From the NCBI RefSeq assembly GCF_015709455.1, contig NZ_JADNQW010000005.1, positions 3,678,001-3,742,000 of the forward strand: a DNA stretch of 64,000 bases, in the 5' to 3' direction. Position numbers and translations under genes: made by a program. The notes under the pieces were generated by a model. The model had not been told where the DNA came from. It was given only the letters and a program-made list of their open reading frames with translations, and did no database searches. Below, in pieces: positions 54,106 through 63,307 of this stretch. Positions within the stretch are counted from its first letter, which is position 1. Each line of letters starts with the position of its first letter. The DNA comes from Methylosinus sp. H3A. Lineage in GTDB: Bacteria > Pseudomonadota > Alphaproteobacteria > Rhizobiales > Beijerinckiaceae.

Positions 54106-55305
54106 TTACGAATTGGTCAGCAGACGCCTCGCCGCCGCGCGCCTCGCCGCGATCCACAGAACCAGCGAGCCGAGCGCGATGGAGGCGGCCGAGCCGGCGA
54201 GCACGCCGATCTTCGTCGCGCGCATCGCGCCCTCATCGGCCTCGAAGGCGATCTGGCCGATGAACAGGCTCATTGTAAAGCCCACTCCGCAAAGCACGGA
54301 AACGCCATAGAGCTGGACCCAGCCGGTCTTGGGCGGCCGCGATGCGATCCGCGTCCCTATGGCGAGCGCTATAGCTGCGAAAACGCCGGCCTGCTTGCCG
54401 ATGAAGAGGCCGAGCGCCACGCCGAGAAGAACCGGCGCGCCGGCCGCCGCGAGATCGCCGCCGCCGAGCGCCACGCCCGCATTGGCGAAGCCGAAGAGCG
54501 GCAGCACGATAAAGGCGACGAAGGGGCCGAGCGCATTCTCGAGCCGATGCAGCGGTGTGTGCTCGTCCGGGTCCGGCCCGGAGAGGCGCAGCGGAATCAT
54601 GACGGCGAGCAGCACGCCGGCGAGCGTCGCATGTACGCCGCTGAGCTGCACGAAATGCCACAGCGCCACGCCGAGCAGGAGATAAAGCGGGAGGAATTTC
54701 ACCTCGAAGAGATTGAGGCCGAGCAGCAGGAACAGAGTCACCCCGGCGCCGAGAAGGGGCTGCGCCGCGGGCTCGCCGGCGTAGAATATCGCGATGATGA
54801 CGATGGCGCCGAGATCGTCGAGAATGGCGAGCGCGGTGAGAAACACTTTCAGCGCGCCGGGGACGCGGTCGCCGAGCAGCGCCAGAACGCCGAGCGCGAA
54901 GGCGATGTCGGTCGCCGACGGTATGGCCCAGCCACGCGCCATCTCCGGCGAATGGCCGTTGAAATAGGCGTAGATCAACGCCGGCGCGAGCATTCCGCCG
55001 AGCGCCCCGACGCCGGGCAGCACGCGGGCGGACCAATGGCGCAAATGGCCATCCACGAGCTCGCGCTTGATCTCGAGGCCGACGAGCAGGAAAAACACCG
55101 CCATCAGCCCGTCGTTGATCCAATGCAGCGCCGTATGGCCGGCGATCGGCGCCGCGAGCAGGCCGTGATAAGAATCCGCCCACGGCGAATTGGCGAGCGC
55201 GAGCGCGACCGCCGCGCTCGCCATCAGCACGACGCCGCCGGCCGCCTCGCTCGCGAGAAAGCGGCGCAGCGTCGAAGGCGCGGCGTGATGCGAATGGTGT
55301 TTCAT
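54106..55305 (-). CDS. nhaA: Na+/H+ antiporter NhaA
   Basis: Exports Na+ in exchange for H+ in pH and salt homeostasis. 399 residues, 11-12 hydrophobic segments. The key motifs are kept: SATDIAFALGVLALLG and the paired Asp in ALAILDDLGAIVIIAIFY (Asp163/Asp164 equivalents in E. coli). N-terminal SEAAGGVVLMASAAVALALANSPWADSYH and VNDGLMAVFFLLVGLEIKREL-like segment are typical. A His-rich N terminus (MKHHSHHAAP) may be a pH-responsive element, which is conjecture. Confidence 0.95.
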   Translation of the reverse strand: MKHHSHHAAPSTLRRFLASEAAGGVVLMASAAVALALANSPWADSYHGLLAAPIAGHTALHWINDGLMAVFFLLVGLEIKRELVDGHLRHWSARVLPGVGALGGMLAPALIYAYFNGHSPEMARGWAIPSATDIAFALGVLALLGDRVPGALKVFLTALAILDDLGAIVIIAIFYAGEPAAQPLLGAGVTLFLLLGLNLFEVKFLPLYLLLGVALWHFVQLSGVHATLAGVLLAVMIPLRLSGPDPDEHTPLHRLENALGPFVAFIVLPLFGFANAGVALGGGDLAAAGAPVLLGVALGLFIGKQAGVFAAIALAIGTRIASRPPKTGWVQLYGVSVLCGVGFTMSLFIGQIAFEADEGAMRATKIGVLAGSAASIALGSLVLWIAARRAAARRLLTNS

Positions 55306-55428
55306 GACGAGCCCCGCCCAAGGCGAGAAAAGACGCGCAACCCTTGAGCGATTTACGCTGATCTGGCAAGGAAATCCGGATCAGCGTCAGACGCGCCCCA
55401 TATGGACGCGAGCAGCAGGAGACGCCCT

Positions 55429-56562
55429 ATGACCCTCTATCGCGCCATCGGCCTGATGTCGGGCACCTCCATGGATGGGGTGGACGTCGCGCTGCTCGAT
55501 ACGGATGGCGAAGCACGGCTCGTCTTCGGGCCGACCGGCTTTTTCCCTTATTCCGAGGCCGACCGCGAGCTGCTTCGCGCCGCGCTCGCCGAGGCGACGC
55601 GCCTCTCTGACCGCAAGGCGCGGCCGGGAGCCGTCGGAGCGGCCGAAAGGCTGATTGGCGATCGCCATGCGCAGGCGGTCGAAACATTCCTGCGCGACCA
55701 GAAGCTCGACCCCGCCGCGATCGATATCGTCGGCTTTCATGGACAGACGGTTCTGCACCGGCCGCTGAGCCGGCTCACCATCCAGATCGGCGACGCGCAG
55801 GCGCTCGCCGATCGGATCGGAATCGATGTCGCCTATGATTTTCGGGGAGCCGATGTCGCCGCCGGGGGCGAGGGCGCGCCTCTGGTTCCCGCCTATCATC
55901 GCGCTTTGGTTGCAGCGAGCGGGCTCGCGGGGCCGGTCGCCGTGATCAATATCGGCGGCGTCGCCAATGTCACTTTCATCGATGGCGACGCCGAACCCCT
56001 CGCCTTCGACACGGGTCCAGGCAATGCGCTCATCGACGATCTGATGCTCGCCCGGACGGGCCGGCCGGTCGACCGCGACGGCGCGACCGCCGCCGAGGGG
56101 CGGGTCGACGAGGCGATCCTGCAATCGCTATTAGTTCATCCATTTTTTCAGAAACTACCGCCTAAATCACTAGATAGGAATGATTTTTCAATTCGTCCAA
56201 CAGATACGCTTTCGGTCGAGGACGCCGCCGCGACCTTGAGCGCCTTCACCGCCGCCTCGCTCGCCCTTGCCTTCACGCAGACGCCCTCGACGCCGCAGCG
56301 GGCGATCGTCTGCGGCGGCGGAGCGCATAATCCGACGCTGATGGGAGAGCTCGCCCGACGCCTCCCCTGCCCGGTCGCAACCGCCGACGAGATCGGCTGG
56401 ATGGGTGATGCGATCGAGGCCCAGGCCTTCGCCTTTCTCGCGGCGCGTGTGTCGAGGGGCCTGCCGCTGACTTTCCCCGGAACGACGGGAGTCCGCGCGC
56501 CGACGAGGGGCGGCGAAATCGCGACGGCGAGCGCTCGCGGACCACGCCGCGCCGTCGGCTGA
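55429..56562 (+). CDS. anmK: Anhydro-N-acetylmuramic acid kinase
   Basis: Peptidoglycan recycling: phosphorylates and opens 1,6-anhydro-MurNAc to MurNAc-6-phosphate. 377 residues from MTLYRAIGLMSGTSMDGVD. Family motifs: GLMSGTSMDGVDVAL, VGFHGQTVLHRP, AVINIGGVANVTFI, AFDTGPGNALIDDL and PPKSLDRNDF. Bases 56128-56215 are abruptly AT-rich with rare codons (TTA, CTA, TCA) although the protein motif is normal. Start chosen at the conserved N terminus rather than 9 codons upstream. Confidence 0.95.
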   Translation: MTLYRAIGLMSGTSMDGVDVALLDTDGEARLVFGPTGFFPYSEADRELLRAALAEATRLSDRKARPGAVGAAERLIGDRHAQAVETFLRDQKLDPAAIDIVGFHGQTVLHRPLSRLTIQIGDAQALADRIGIDVAYDFRGADVAAGGEGAPLVPAYHRALVAASGLAGPVAVINIGGVANVTFIDGDAEPLAFDTGPGNALIDDLMLARTGRPVDRDGATAAEGRVDEAILQSLLVHPFFQKLPPKSLDRNDFSIRPTDTLSVEDAAATLSAFTAASLALAFTQTPSTPQRAIVCGGGAHNPTLMGELARRLPCPVATADEIGWMGDAIEAQAFAFLAARVSRGLPLTFPGTTGVRAPTRGGEIATASARGPRRAVG

Positions 56563-56665
56563 GCCGGCGGAGCGAGATCGCTCTAGCTTTCGTCGCCTCT
56601 TTCATTCCGCATTGAGGGTTTCGTCTTCAGATGGGAAGGCGGCGCAAGGATGCAGGGAGCGACAG

Positions 56666-57259
56666 ATGAGTGAGACGATCGAGCGAGACGAGGACGCCCC
56701 CGCCTGGCCGAGCCGACGCAATCTCCTTCTCGGCGCTCTCTGCGCGATTTCGGCCGGAGCCGGCGCCGCCGCCGTTGAACATGTCTGGAAGCGAAAAGAC
56801 CTTTCGGCCCGCTTCTTCAACACTCTGTCGATCGAGGCGTTCGATCTGCCGCCGACGCCGGGGCTGACCTTCGCGGACGGGCGTCCTGTCCCCGGTTTTG
56901 CTTCCGCCGATCTCGGGGACAAGCGCTCGCTCCTCTATCTCTGGGCCTCCTATTGCCCGAGCTGCCGCGCCGAGCATCATCTGGTGATGGCGCTGGCGGC
57001 GCGGGGCGTCGCGATCTATGGCGCGAATGTGAAGGACGACCCCGCCCACGCCCGACGCTTTCTGGCCGAGCACGGCAATCCGTTCGTGGCCGTGGGCCGG
57101 GACGAGCGCGCCCTCCTCCAACGGGCGCTCGGCGCGCGCGGCGTTCCCGCGAGCTTCGTCGTGGCGCCGGGTCCGAAGATCGACGTCTCGATTCTCGGGC
57201 CGATCGACGAGGATGCGATCACAACTCGCGTTCTGCCGGCGCTGGCCAAGGGCGCGTGA
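56666..57259 (+). CDS. TlpA/DsbE-like membrane-anchored thiol-disulfide protein
   Basis: 197 residues from the ATG at 56666, preceded by AGGGAG. An N-terminal membrane anchor (RNLLLGALCAISAGAGAAAV, about 16-36) and a periplasmic thioredoxin fold with CPSC (LWASYCPSCRAEHH, about 95-100) and cis-Pro GVPASFVV. The CPSC instead of CPxC(E/T) and absence of cytochrome c maturation genes leave CcmG or TlpA function open. Follows anmK by about 100 bases. Confidence 0.8.
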   Translation: MSETIERDEDAPAWPSRRNLLLGALCAISAGAGAAAVEHVWKRKDLSARFFNTLSIEAFDLPPTPGLTFADGRPVPGFASADLGDKRSLLYLWASYCPSCRAEHHLVMALAARGVAIYGANVKDDPAHARRFLAEHGNPFVAVGRDERALLQRALGARGVPASFVVAPGPKIDVSILGPIDEDAITTRVLPALAKGA

Positions 57260-57656
57260 GAGCCGCGCGCGAAGGCGGCGCCATGATTTTCGATGCGCCG
57301 GCGGCTCGCGAGACTGCGTCGCCGACTTTGTCGAAATTCGACGACATTAAATTTTCGTAACAAAAGCATAGCCTCGTCAGGCTCGGCGTCTATTCGGCGC
57401 CTATTCTAATATTGACAAAAATTAACTTGAGCTCGGGCGGCATAGAGGCGAGCCTCTGCTCGCTCCCGCCGGTGCGCGGCTCACTTTCTCGATTCCGCGC
57501 CCACCGTCCAGCCCGCCCCGGCCCCGTCTCAGAGGATTGTGGGAACGGCGGGAGCGCTCCCCCCGACGCTGGTCGGTGCGCGATTTCCGCATAAAAAAAG
57601 CGCGACGCTCGCGAACGTCGCGCTCTCATCCTTCCAATCCTGCTGGCGATCCGACG
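57260..57656. other. 397-bp gap with terminator at its right end, no gene seen
   Basis: A stretch at about 57340-57430 is AT-rich and includes TTGACA (57412-57417) without a proper -10. The only clear element is the terminator at 57593-57624. No open frame here has coding character. Confidence 0.5.
57593..57624 (-). terminator. Intrinsic terminator of the alpha/beta hydrolase gene
   Basis: Read on the minus strand: stem AGCGCGACG/CGTCGCGCT (9 bp, 8-base loop) followed by a run of seven T, 33 bases beyond the stop codon. Confidence 0.92.
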
Positions 57657-58331
57657 TCAGTCGCCTCGCGCAGGAATTGCGATGCGCGGCGGATTGCCGA
57701 GCCGCTTGTCCAGATAGGAATCGACCTGGGCGATCAGCGGCTCGATGCGGTTCTCGAAAAAATGGTTCGCGCCCTGCACCACCGCATGCTCGATGACGAT
57801 GCCCTTCTGCGTCTTGAGCTTCTCGATGAGGCCGGTCACTTCCTTGAGCGGCGCGACGCGGTCTATGTCGCCATGAATGAACAGGCCCGAGGACGGACAT
57901 GGCGCCAGGAAGGAGAAGTCGAATCGATTGGCCGGCGGCGCGACCGAGACGAAACCCTCTATCTCCGGCCGGCGCATCAGCAATTGCATGCCGATCCAGG
58001 AGCCGAAGGAGACGCCGGCGATCCAGCAGGCGCGCGCCTCCGGATTGACGGCCTGCGCCCAGTCGAGCGCGGCCGCGGCGTCCGAGAGCTCGCCGGCGCC
58101 ATGGTCGAAGGAGCCCTGGCTGCGGCCGACGCCGCGGAAATTGAAGCGCAGCACGGAAAAGCCGCGCTCCGCGAAAGCGTAATAGAGGTGGTAGACAATC
58201 TGATTGTTCATCGTGCCGCCGAATTGCGGATGCGGATGCAGCACGATGGCGATCGGCGCGCCGCGTTGCGCCGATTGATGAAAGCGGCCTTCGAGCCGGC
58301 CGGCGGGGCCGGTGAAAATGACCTCGGGCAT
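57657..58331 (-). CDS. Alpha/beta hydrolase
   Basis: 224 residues from MPEVIFTGPAGRLEGRFHQ. The fold signature is clear: VLHPHPQFGGTMNNQIVYHLYYAFAERGFSVLRFNFRGVGRSQG, nucleophile elbow GVSFGSW (Ser near 110), Asp in HGDIDRVAP and His in GANHFF. It belongs to the 'HPHP...GGTMNN' subgroup widely found in proteobacteria. Substrate unknown; carboxylesterase or lipid hydrolase is likely. Confidence 0.88.
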   Translation of the reverse strand: MPEVIFTGPAGRLEGRFHQSAQRGAPIAIVLHPHPQFGGTMNNQIVYHLYYAFAERGFSVLRFNFRGVGRSQGSFDHGAGELSDAAAALDWAQAVNPEARACWIAGVSFGSWIGMQLLMRRPEIEGFVSVAPPANRFDFSFLAPCPSSGLFIHGDIDRVAPLKEVTGLIEKLKTQKGIVIEHAVVQGANHFFENRIEPLIAQVDSYLDKRLGNPPRIAIPARGD

Positions 58332-58598
58332 GAAGTTCCTCGTCTCCCCCGCGCGAAAAACGCCATTTTCAGGCGGGCGGATTCCGCCGGCGCCCAAAAT
58401 GCGTTATGCTCCGGCCGGAGCGCCCTTGCCGGGCCTCCGCGCGTCCGGCGCGCTCCGAACCCGCGGCTCATTGACGGCCGAGCGGGCCTTCTAGCATGTG
58501 TGACGGCGCTAGATGCAAGAGTTTTGAAGGCCGCGGCGCATTCTTGGGCGCTCGATCGCGAGCTCGGCGGCGAAAAGCGCTCCTAGAGGTGTGGTTTC

Positions 58599-59699
58599 TT
58601 GTTCGATATCGTCCGGCGCGCGGCTTCGCTCGAGATTTCGGAGACGACGAACCCGGCCGAGCGAGACCGGAGCGTGGACTTCATCAAGGGAATTCTTATT
58701 CTCCTCGTCGTCTTCGGCCACTCCGTCCAATTCATCGCGCATGCGCGGACGGAGAGTTTTTGGGACGATGGCCTGTTCGAGGCGATCTATCTGTTTCACA
58801 TGCCGGCTTTCATCGCGGTCTCCGGCTATCTCGCCGCTCGGAAGATCGATGCGACGACCAGCCTTCACGAACTCGTCTCGCGCCGCATGCTTCCCCTGCT
58901 CCTGGCGATGATCATATGGTCGACGATATCCGCGGGGCCGAGCCTGCGGCGAGCTTTCGTCGGCGCGCAGGCCCATGTCGCGACGGAGATATGGGACAAT
59001 TTTCTCACCCTCTATTGGTTTTTATGGGCGCTCGTGGTCAGCGCTGGCTGCGCCTTCCTCGCCTCGCGCTTCGAGGCCGGCGGACGCCGGGCGACGCTGG
59101 CGATCGCAGCCTTGCTGCTGCTTGCGCCGATCGAAACCTATCCGATCTCGATCATCCGCTACACCGCGCCCTTCTATCTCGCAGCCTACGCCTGCGGCCG
59201 ATCCGGGCTGACGATCCGCTCCATCCGACCGGAGGTCGCCGCCGGCGCGGCTGTCTTCGCCGCCGTCGGATCGCTCTTTTGGACGCGGGACACCTATATC
59301 TACAACAACGCCTTGGCCTATTGGCGCCCGGAGGCCGCGGCGGACGTGACGCTGATGCTCTGCGTCGCCGCGGCGGCGACGCTCGCATTTTTGAGAGCGG
59401 CGGTCGCCGCTCATGACAGGTTCGGAGATCTCGCGGCGTCGCACGCCTTGGCGGTCATCGGCGGGATGACGCTCGAAATCTATCTGGCGCAGACGGTGGT
59501 CTTTCGCTTCCTGCCGCTGCCGCCCGATTTCCAGAGCGGCTATCTCGTGGCGGCGGCGGCGACAATCGCGATCGTCGCCGGAATTATGGCCCTCGTCGCC
59601 GTCACGCGCCGCCTGCCCGGCGCGCAGCTGCTCTGGGGGAGTTACGCCCCGGTCGCGGGCCGGCGATCGGCTCTCCCATTCTTCGCGCGGAGCGATTAG
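58599..59699 (+). CDS. Acyltransferase family 3 membrane protein (OpgC/OafA-like)
   Basis: 366 residues with about 10 transmembrane segments. TTG start as drawn, AGGTG upstream. Motifs of the family: RDRSVDFIKGILILLVVFGHS near residue 25-43, FHMPAFIAVSGYLAARK, and R/Y residues in the later loops. Members O-acylate polysaccharides or peptidoglycan. It precedes the cysteine desulfurase gene by 9 bases, so it may share transcripts with the SUF genes, although functional link is not evident. Confidence 0.82.
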   Translation: MFDIVRRAASLEISETTNPAERDRSVDFIKGILILLVVFGHSVQFIAHARTESFWDDGLFEAIYLFHMPAFIAVSGYLAARKIDATTSLHELVSRRMLPLLLAMIIWSTISAGPSLRRAFVGAQAHVATEIWDNFLTLYWFLWALVVSAGCAFLASRFEAGGRRATLAIAALLLLAPIETYPISIIRYTAPFYLAAYACGRSGLTIRSIRPEVAAGAAVFAAVGSLFWTRDTYIYNNALAYWRPEAAADVTLMLCVAAAATLAFLRAAVAAHDRFGDLAASHALAVIGGMTLEIYLAQTVVFRFLPLPPDFQSGYLVAAAATIAIVAGIMALVAVTRRLPGAQLLWGSYAPVAGRRSALPFFARSD

Positions 59700-59708
59700 C
59701 TTCGACTC

Positions 59709-60869
59709 ATGTCCACTCCGCGCGCCTATCTCGATCACAACGCCACCACGCCGCTGCGGCCGCAGGCGCGCGAGGCCATGCTCGCGGCGCTGGAGACGCT
59801 CGGCAACCCCTCCTCCATCCATGCCGAAGGTCGCGCCGCGCGGGCGCTCGTCGAGGCCGCGCGAGGCGAGATTGCCGCGGGATTGGGGACGAAAGCGCGC
59901 AATGTCGTCTTCACGTCCGGCGCGACCGAGGCCGCCAATCTGGTTTTGACGCCTTTCTTACAACGAGACCAAACGACGGCCGAGATCGAGCTGTTGCTCG
60001 TCGGCGCGGGCGAGCATTCGGCCGTGCTCGCCGGTCATCGCTTTCCCGCAGCGCGTGTAGAAAGCGTCGCGCTCGACCCCGAGGGCGCACTGTCGCTCGA
60101 CGCGCTGGCGAATACGCTGCAGTGCAACAAAGGCAGACGAATCCTGCTCGCTTTGCAGGCCGCCAACAATGAGACCGGGAGCATTCAGCCGGTCGCCGCG
60201 GCGGCCGAGCTCGTCCATGCGGCAGGCGGGCTGCTCGTCTGCGACGCCACCCAGGCGATGGGCCGGCTGGAGACCACATTCGCCGCCCTGGGCGCGGATG
60301 CATTGTTCTTTTCCTCACATAAGATCGGGGGACCGATGGGCGCCGGCGCCCTGGCGTTCGCGGGCGACGGACTCCATATCAGAGAGGCGCTTTTGCGTGG
60401 CGGCGGCCAGGAGAGCGGCCGCCGCGCCGGCACCGAGAATGTGGCCGCGATCGCCGGCTTCGCCGCGGCTTTCGCAGTCGCGAAAGAGAGCGTCGCCGCG
60501 GAGGCCGAAAGGCTCGGCGCGCTGCGCGACAGATTGGAGGCGAAAGTCGCGGAAATCTGGCCGGAGGCTGTGTTTCTGAGCGCAAAAGGGCCTCGGTTGG
60601 CCAATACTTCGGCCTTTCTGACGCCCGGCCAGAAGACGCAGACTCTGCTGATGGCGCTCGATGTCGAAGGCGTCGCGCTGTCGTCGGGATCGGCCTGCTC
60701 CTCGGGCAAGGTGAAAGCCTCCCATGTGCTCGCCGCGATGGGTCTCGCGGAAATGGCCGCGCTCAGGGCGAGTTTGGGCTGGAGTTCGACCGAAGAGCAT
60801 GTAGATTTGTTTGGTATCGCTTTTGCAGGGGTCGCAAAGAGGATCAGGGCGCGGCGGACGGCCGCCTGA
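59709..60869 (+). CDS. Cysteine desulfurase (NifS/IscS class)
   Basis: PLP enzyme that removes sulfur from cysteine for Fe-S cluster assembly. 386 residues. N-terminal AYLDHNATTPLRPQARE, PLP lysine in FFSSHKIGGPMGAGAL (about 204), and the flexible catalytic Cys in SSGSACSSGKVKASHVL (about 328). The ALSSGSACSSG loop and length favour class I (IscS/NifS). It precedes sufB by 67 bases; in alphaproteobacterial SUF operons a NifS-like gene often holds this position. Confidence 0.95.
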   Translation: MSTPRAYLDHNATTPLRPQAREAMLAALETLGNPSSIHAEGRAARALVEAARGEIAAGLGTKARNVVFTSGATEAANLVLTPFLQRDQTTAEIELLLVGAGEHSAVLAGHRFPAARVESVALDPEGALSLDALANTLQCNKGRRILLALQAANNETGSIQPVAAAAELVHAAGGLLVCDATQAMGRLETTFAALGADALFFSSHKIGGPMGAGALAFAGDGLHIREALLRGGGQESGRRAGTENVAAIAGFAAAFAVAKESVAAEAERLGALRDRLEAKVAEIWPEAVFLSAKGPRLANTSAFLTPGQKTQTLLMALDVEGVALSSGSACSSGKVKASHVLAAMGLAEMAALRASLGWSSTEEHVDLFGIAFAGVAKRIRARRTAA

Positions 60870-60936
60870 AGGGCGGCTCCGGCGGCTCTAATTTCGGCCG
60901 GCGGGCCTTGAACCCGTCGAGACGAGGAGAGGACAC

Positions 60937-62406
60937 ATGGCGGCTCGCCAGGAGACGGTGGCGCGCGTCGAAGAGATCGACGTCGACGCATATAAATACG
61001 GCTTCACCACCGATATCGAATCCGAAAAGGCCCCAAAGGGTCTCAGCGAGGATATCGTCCGCTTCATTTCGGCAAAGAAGAACGAGCCCGAATGGCTGAC
61101 CGAGTGGCGGCTCGAGGCCTATCGGCGCTGGCTGACGATGGAGGAGCCCAAATGGGCTCGCGTCGATTATCCCGCGATCGACTATCAGGACCTCTATTAT
61201 TACTCGGCGCCCAAATCGACGCCCGGGCCGACCTCGATCGAGGATGTCGATCCGGAGCTTCTGCGCACCTATGAGAAGCTCGGCATTCCGCTGCGCGAGC
61301 AGGAAGTTCTCGCCGGCGTCGAGCAGCGCAAGATCGCCGTCGACGCGGTGTTCGACTCGGTCTCGGTGGCGACGACCTTCAAGGAGGAGCTCTCCAAGGC
61401 CGGCGTGATCTTCTGCCCGATCTCGGAAGCGGTCCGCGAGCATCCCGAGCTGGTGCGCAAATATCTCGGCTCGGTCGTGCCGGTGACGGACAACTTCTAC
61501 GCCACGCTGAACTCCGCCGTCTTCTCGGACGGCTCCTTCGTCTACATTCCGCCGGGCGTGCGCTGCCCGATGGAGCTGTCGACCTATTTCCGCATCAACG
61601 AGAAGAACACGGGACAGTTCGAGCGCACGCTCATCATCGCCGACGCCGGCTCCTATGTCAGCTATCTCGAAGGCTGCACGGCGCCCAAGCGCGACGAGAA
61701 CCAGCTGCACGCCGCCGTGGTCGAGCTGGTCGCGCTCGACGACGCCGAGATCAAATATTCGACGGTGCAGAACTGGTATCCCGGCGACAGCGAGGGCAAG
61801 GGCGGCATCTACAACTTCGTGACGAAGCGCGGCGATTGCCGCGGCAAGAGCTCGCACATCTCCTGGACGCAGGTGGAGACCGGCTCCGCGGTGACGTGGA
61901 AATATCCGTCCTGCATTCTGCGCGGCGATAATTCGCAAGGCGAGTTCTATTCGATCGCAGTGTCGAACGGCTATCAGCAGGTCGACAGCGGCACGAAGAT
62001 GATCCACCTCGGCAAGAACACCAAGAGCCGCATCATCTCCAAGGGCATTTCCGCCGGCCATTCGCAGAACACCTATCGCGGGCAGGTGTCGGCGCATCGC
62101 AAGGCGGAAGGCGCGCGCAATTTCACAAATTGCGACAGCCTGCTCATCGGCGACAAATGCGGCGCGCATACGGTGCCCTATCTCGAGTCGAAGAACGCCT
62201 CCGCCGTGTTCGAGCATGAGGCGACGACGTCGAAGATCTCCGAGGACCAGCTGTTCTACTGCATGCAGCGCGGACTCTCCGAAGAAGAGGCGACGGCGCT
62301 CATCGTCAATGGTTTCGTGCGCGACGTGCTGCAGAAGCTGCCTATGGAATTCGCAGTGGAAGCGCAGAAACTGATCGCAGTGAGCCTCGAAGGCAGCGTC
62401 GGTTGA
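60937..62406 (+). CDS. sufB: Fe-S cluster assembly scaffold protein SufB
   Basis: 489 residues, normal for SufB. N-terminal domain with [36 protein letters not shown]; beta-helix core with [41 protein letters not shown] and the essential Cys/His/Glu segments ([23 protein letters not shown]). Assembles clusters with SufC and SufD. A 12-bp hairpin follows the stop before sufC. Confidence 0.97.
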   Translation: MAARQETVARVEEIDVDAYKYGFTTDIESEKAPKGLSEDIVRFISAKKNEPEWLTEWRLEAYRRWLTMEEPKWARVDYPAIDYQDLYYYSAPKSTPGPTSIEDVDPELLRTYEKLGIPLREQEVLAGVEQRKIAVDAVFDSVSVATTFKEELSKAGVIFCPISEAVREHPELVRKYLGSVVPVTDNFYATLNSAVFSDGSFVYIPPGVRCPMELSTYFRINEKNTGQFERTLIIADAGSYVSYLEGCTAPKRDENQLHAAVVELVALDDAEIKYSTVQNWYPGDSEGKGGIYNFVTKRGDCRGKSSHISWTQVETGSAVTWKYPSCILRGDNSQGEFYSIAVSNGYQQVDSGTKMIHLGKNTKSRIISKGISAGHSQNTYRGQVSAHRKAEGARNFTNCDSLLIGDKCGAHTVPYLESKNASAVFEHEATTSKISEDQLFYCMQRGLSEEEATALIVNGFVRDVLQKLPMEFAVEAQKLIAVSLEGSVG

Positions 62407-62419
62407 CGTATCGATGAGC

Positions 62420-62454
62420 AAAGAGGCGCTCTGCGTTTTAGTGAGCGCCTCTTT
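62420..62454 (+). terminator. Hairpin between sufB and sufC
   Basis: A 12-bp perfect stem AAAGAGGCGCTC/GAGCGCCTCTTT with an 11-base loop, ending TTTAC. It lies 13 bases after the sufB stop, inside the operon. It could be a weak terminator, an attenuator or an RNA-processing/stability element. Confidence 0.7.
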
Positions 62455-62547
62455 ACGAGGCAGGCGGGCGACGAAACGGCCCCGATAGAGCGGCCTCCGA
62501 TTTGCAACGTCCCTCGCACGACAGCGAACAGCCAACAGGACGACACC

Positions 62548-63297
62548 ATGATCGAAATCAAGAATCTCCACGTCTCCATCGGAGAGCGCAAAATCCTCGA
62601 GGGGCTGAACCTCACGGTGAAGGACGGCGAGGTCGCCGCCATCATGGGGCCGAACGGCACGGGCAAATCCACCCTCTCCTATGTCATCTCCGGCCGCGAC
62701 GGTTATGACGTCACCGAGGGCGAGGTGCTGCTCGACGGCGAAAATATTCTGGGCCTCGAGCCGCATGAGCGCGCCGCCAAGGGCGTGTTCCTCGCTTTCC
62801 AATATCCGGTCGAGATTCCCGGCGTCGCGACGATGACCTTCCTCAAGGCCGCCGTGAACGCGCAGCGCCGCTCGCGCGGCGAGGAAGAGCTGCAGACGCC
62901 CGATTTCATGAAAGTGGTGCGCGAGGCTTCCACCAAGCTCGGCATCAACATGGACATGCTGAAGCGCGCGCTGAACGTCGGCTTCTCCGGCGGCGAAAAG
63001 AAGCGCATGGACATTCTTCAGATGAGCCTGCTGCAGCCGAAATTCGGCATTCTCGACGAGACCGACTCCGGCCTCGACATCGACGCTCTGCGCATCGTCT
63101 CCGAAGGCGTCAATGCTCTGCGCTCGCCCAATCGCGGCTTCCTCGTCATCACCCATTATCAGCGCCTGCTCGACTACATCAAGCCGGACACTGTGCATGT
63201 GATGGCCAAGGGCAAGATTCAGAAGACCGGCGGCCCGGAGCTGGCGCTCGAGCTCGAGAAGAGCGGCTATCGCGATTATGTCGGCGAAGCGGCGTGA
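62548..63297 (+). CDS. sufC: Fe-S assembly ATPase SufC
   Basis: 249 residues. Walker A GPNGTGKSTL (about 35-44), ABC signature FSGGEKKRMDIL (about 149), Walker B FGILDETDSGLDIDALRIV (SufC-type D loop), and HYQRLL with the H-loop His. Forms SufBC2D, whose ATPase cycle opens the scaffold. The gene is followed by sufD 10 bases later. Confidence 0.97.
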   Translation: MIEIKNLHVSIGERKILEGLNLTVKDGEVAAIMGPNGTGKSTLSYVISGRDGYDVTEGEVLLDGENILGLEPHERAAKGVFLAFQYPVEIPGVATMTFLKAAVNAQRRSRGEEELQTPDFMKVVREASTKLGINMDMLKRALNVGFSGGEKKRMDILQMSLLQPKFGILDETDSGLDIDALRIVSEGVNALRSPNRGFLVITHYQRLLDYIKPDTVHVMAKGKIQKTGGPELALELEKSGYRDYVGEAA

Positions 63298-63307
63298 GGG
63301 CAGGATC

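Noticed and set aside
54094..54109. CtrA-like TTAACCTATTTTTTAC upstream of the 53716-54054 gene
   Set aside because: Second half-site is TTTAC instead of TTAAC and the match overlaps the end of nhaA; too weak to list as a CtrA box.
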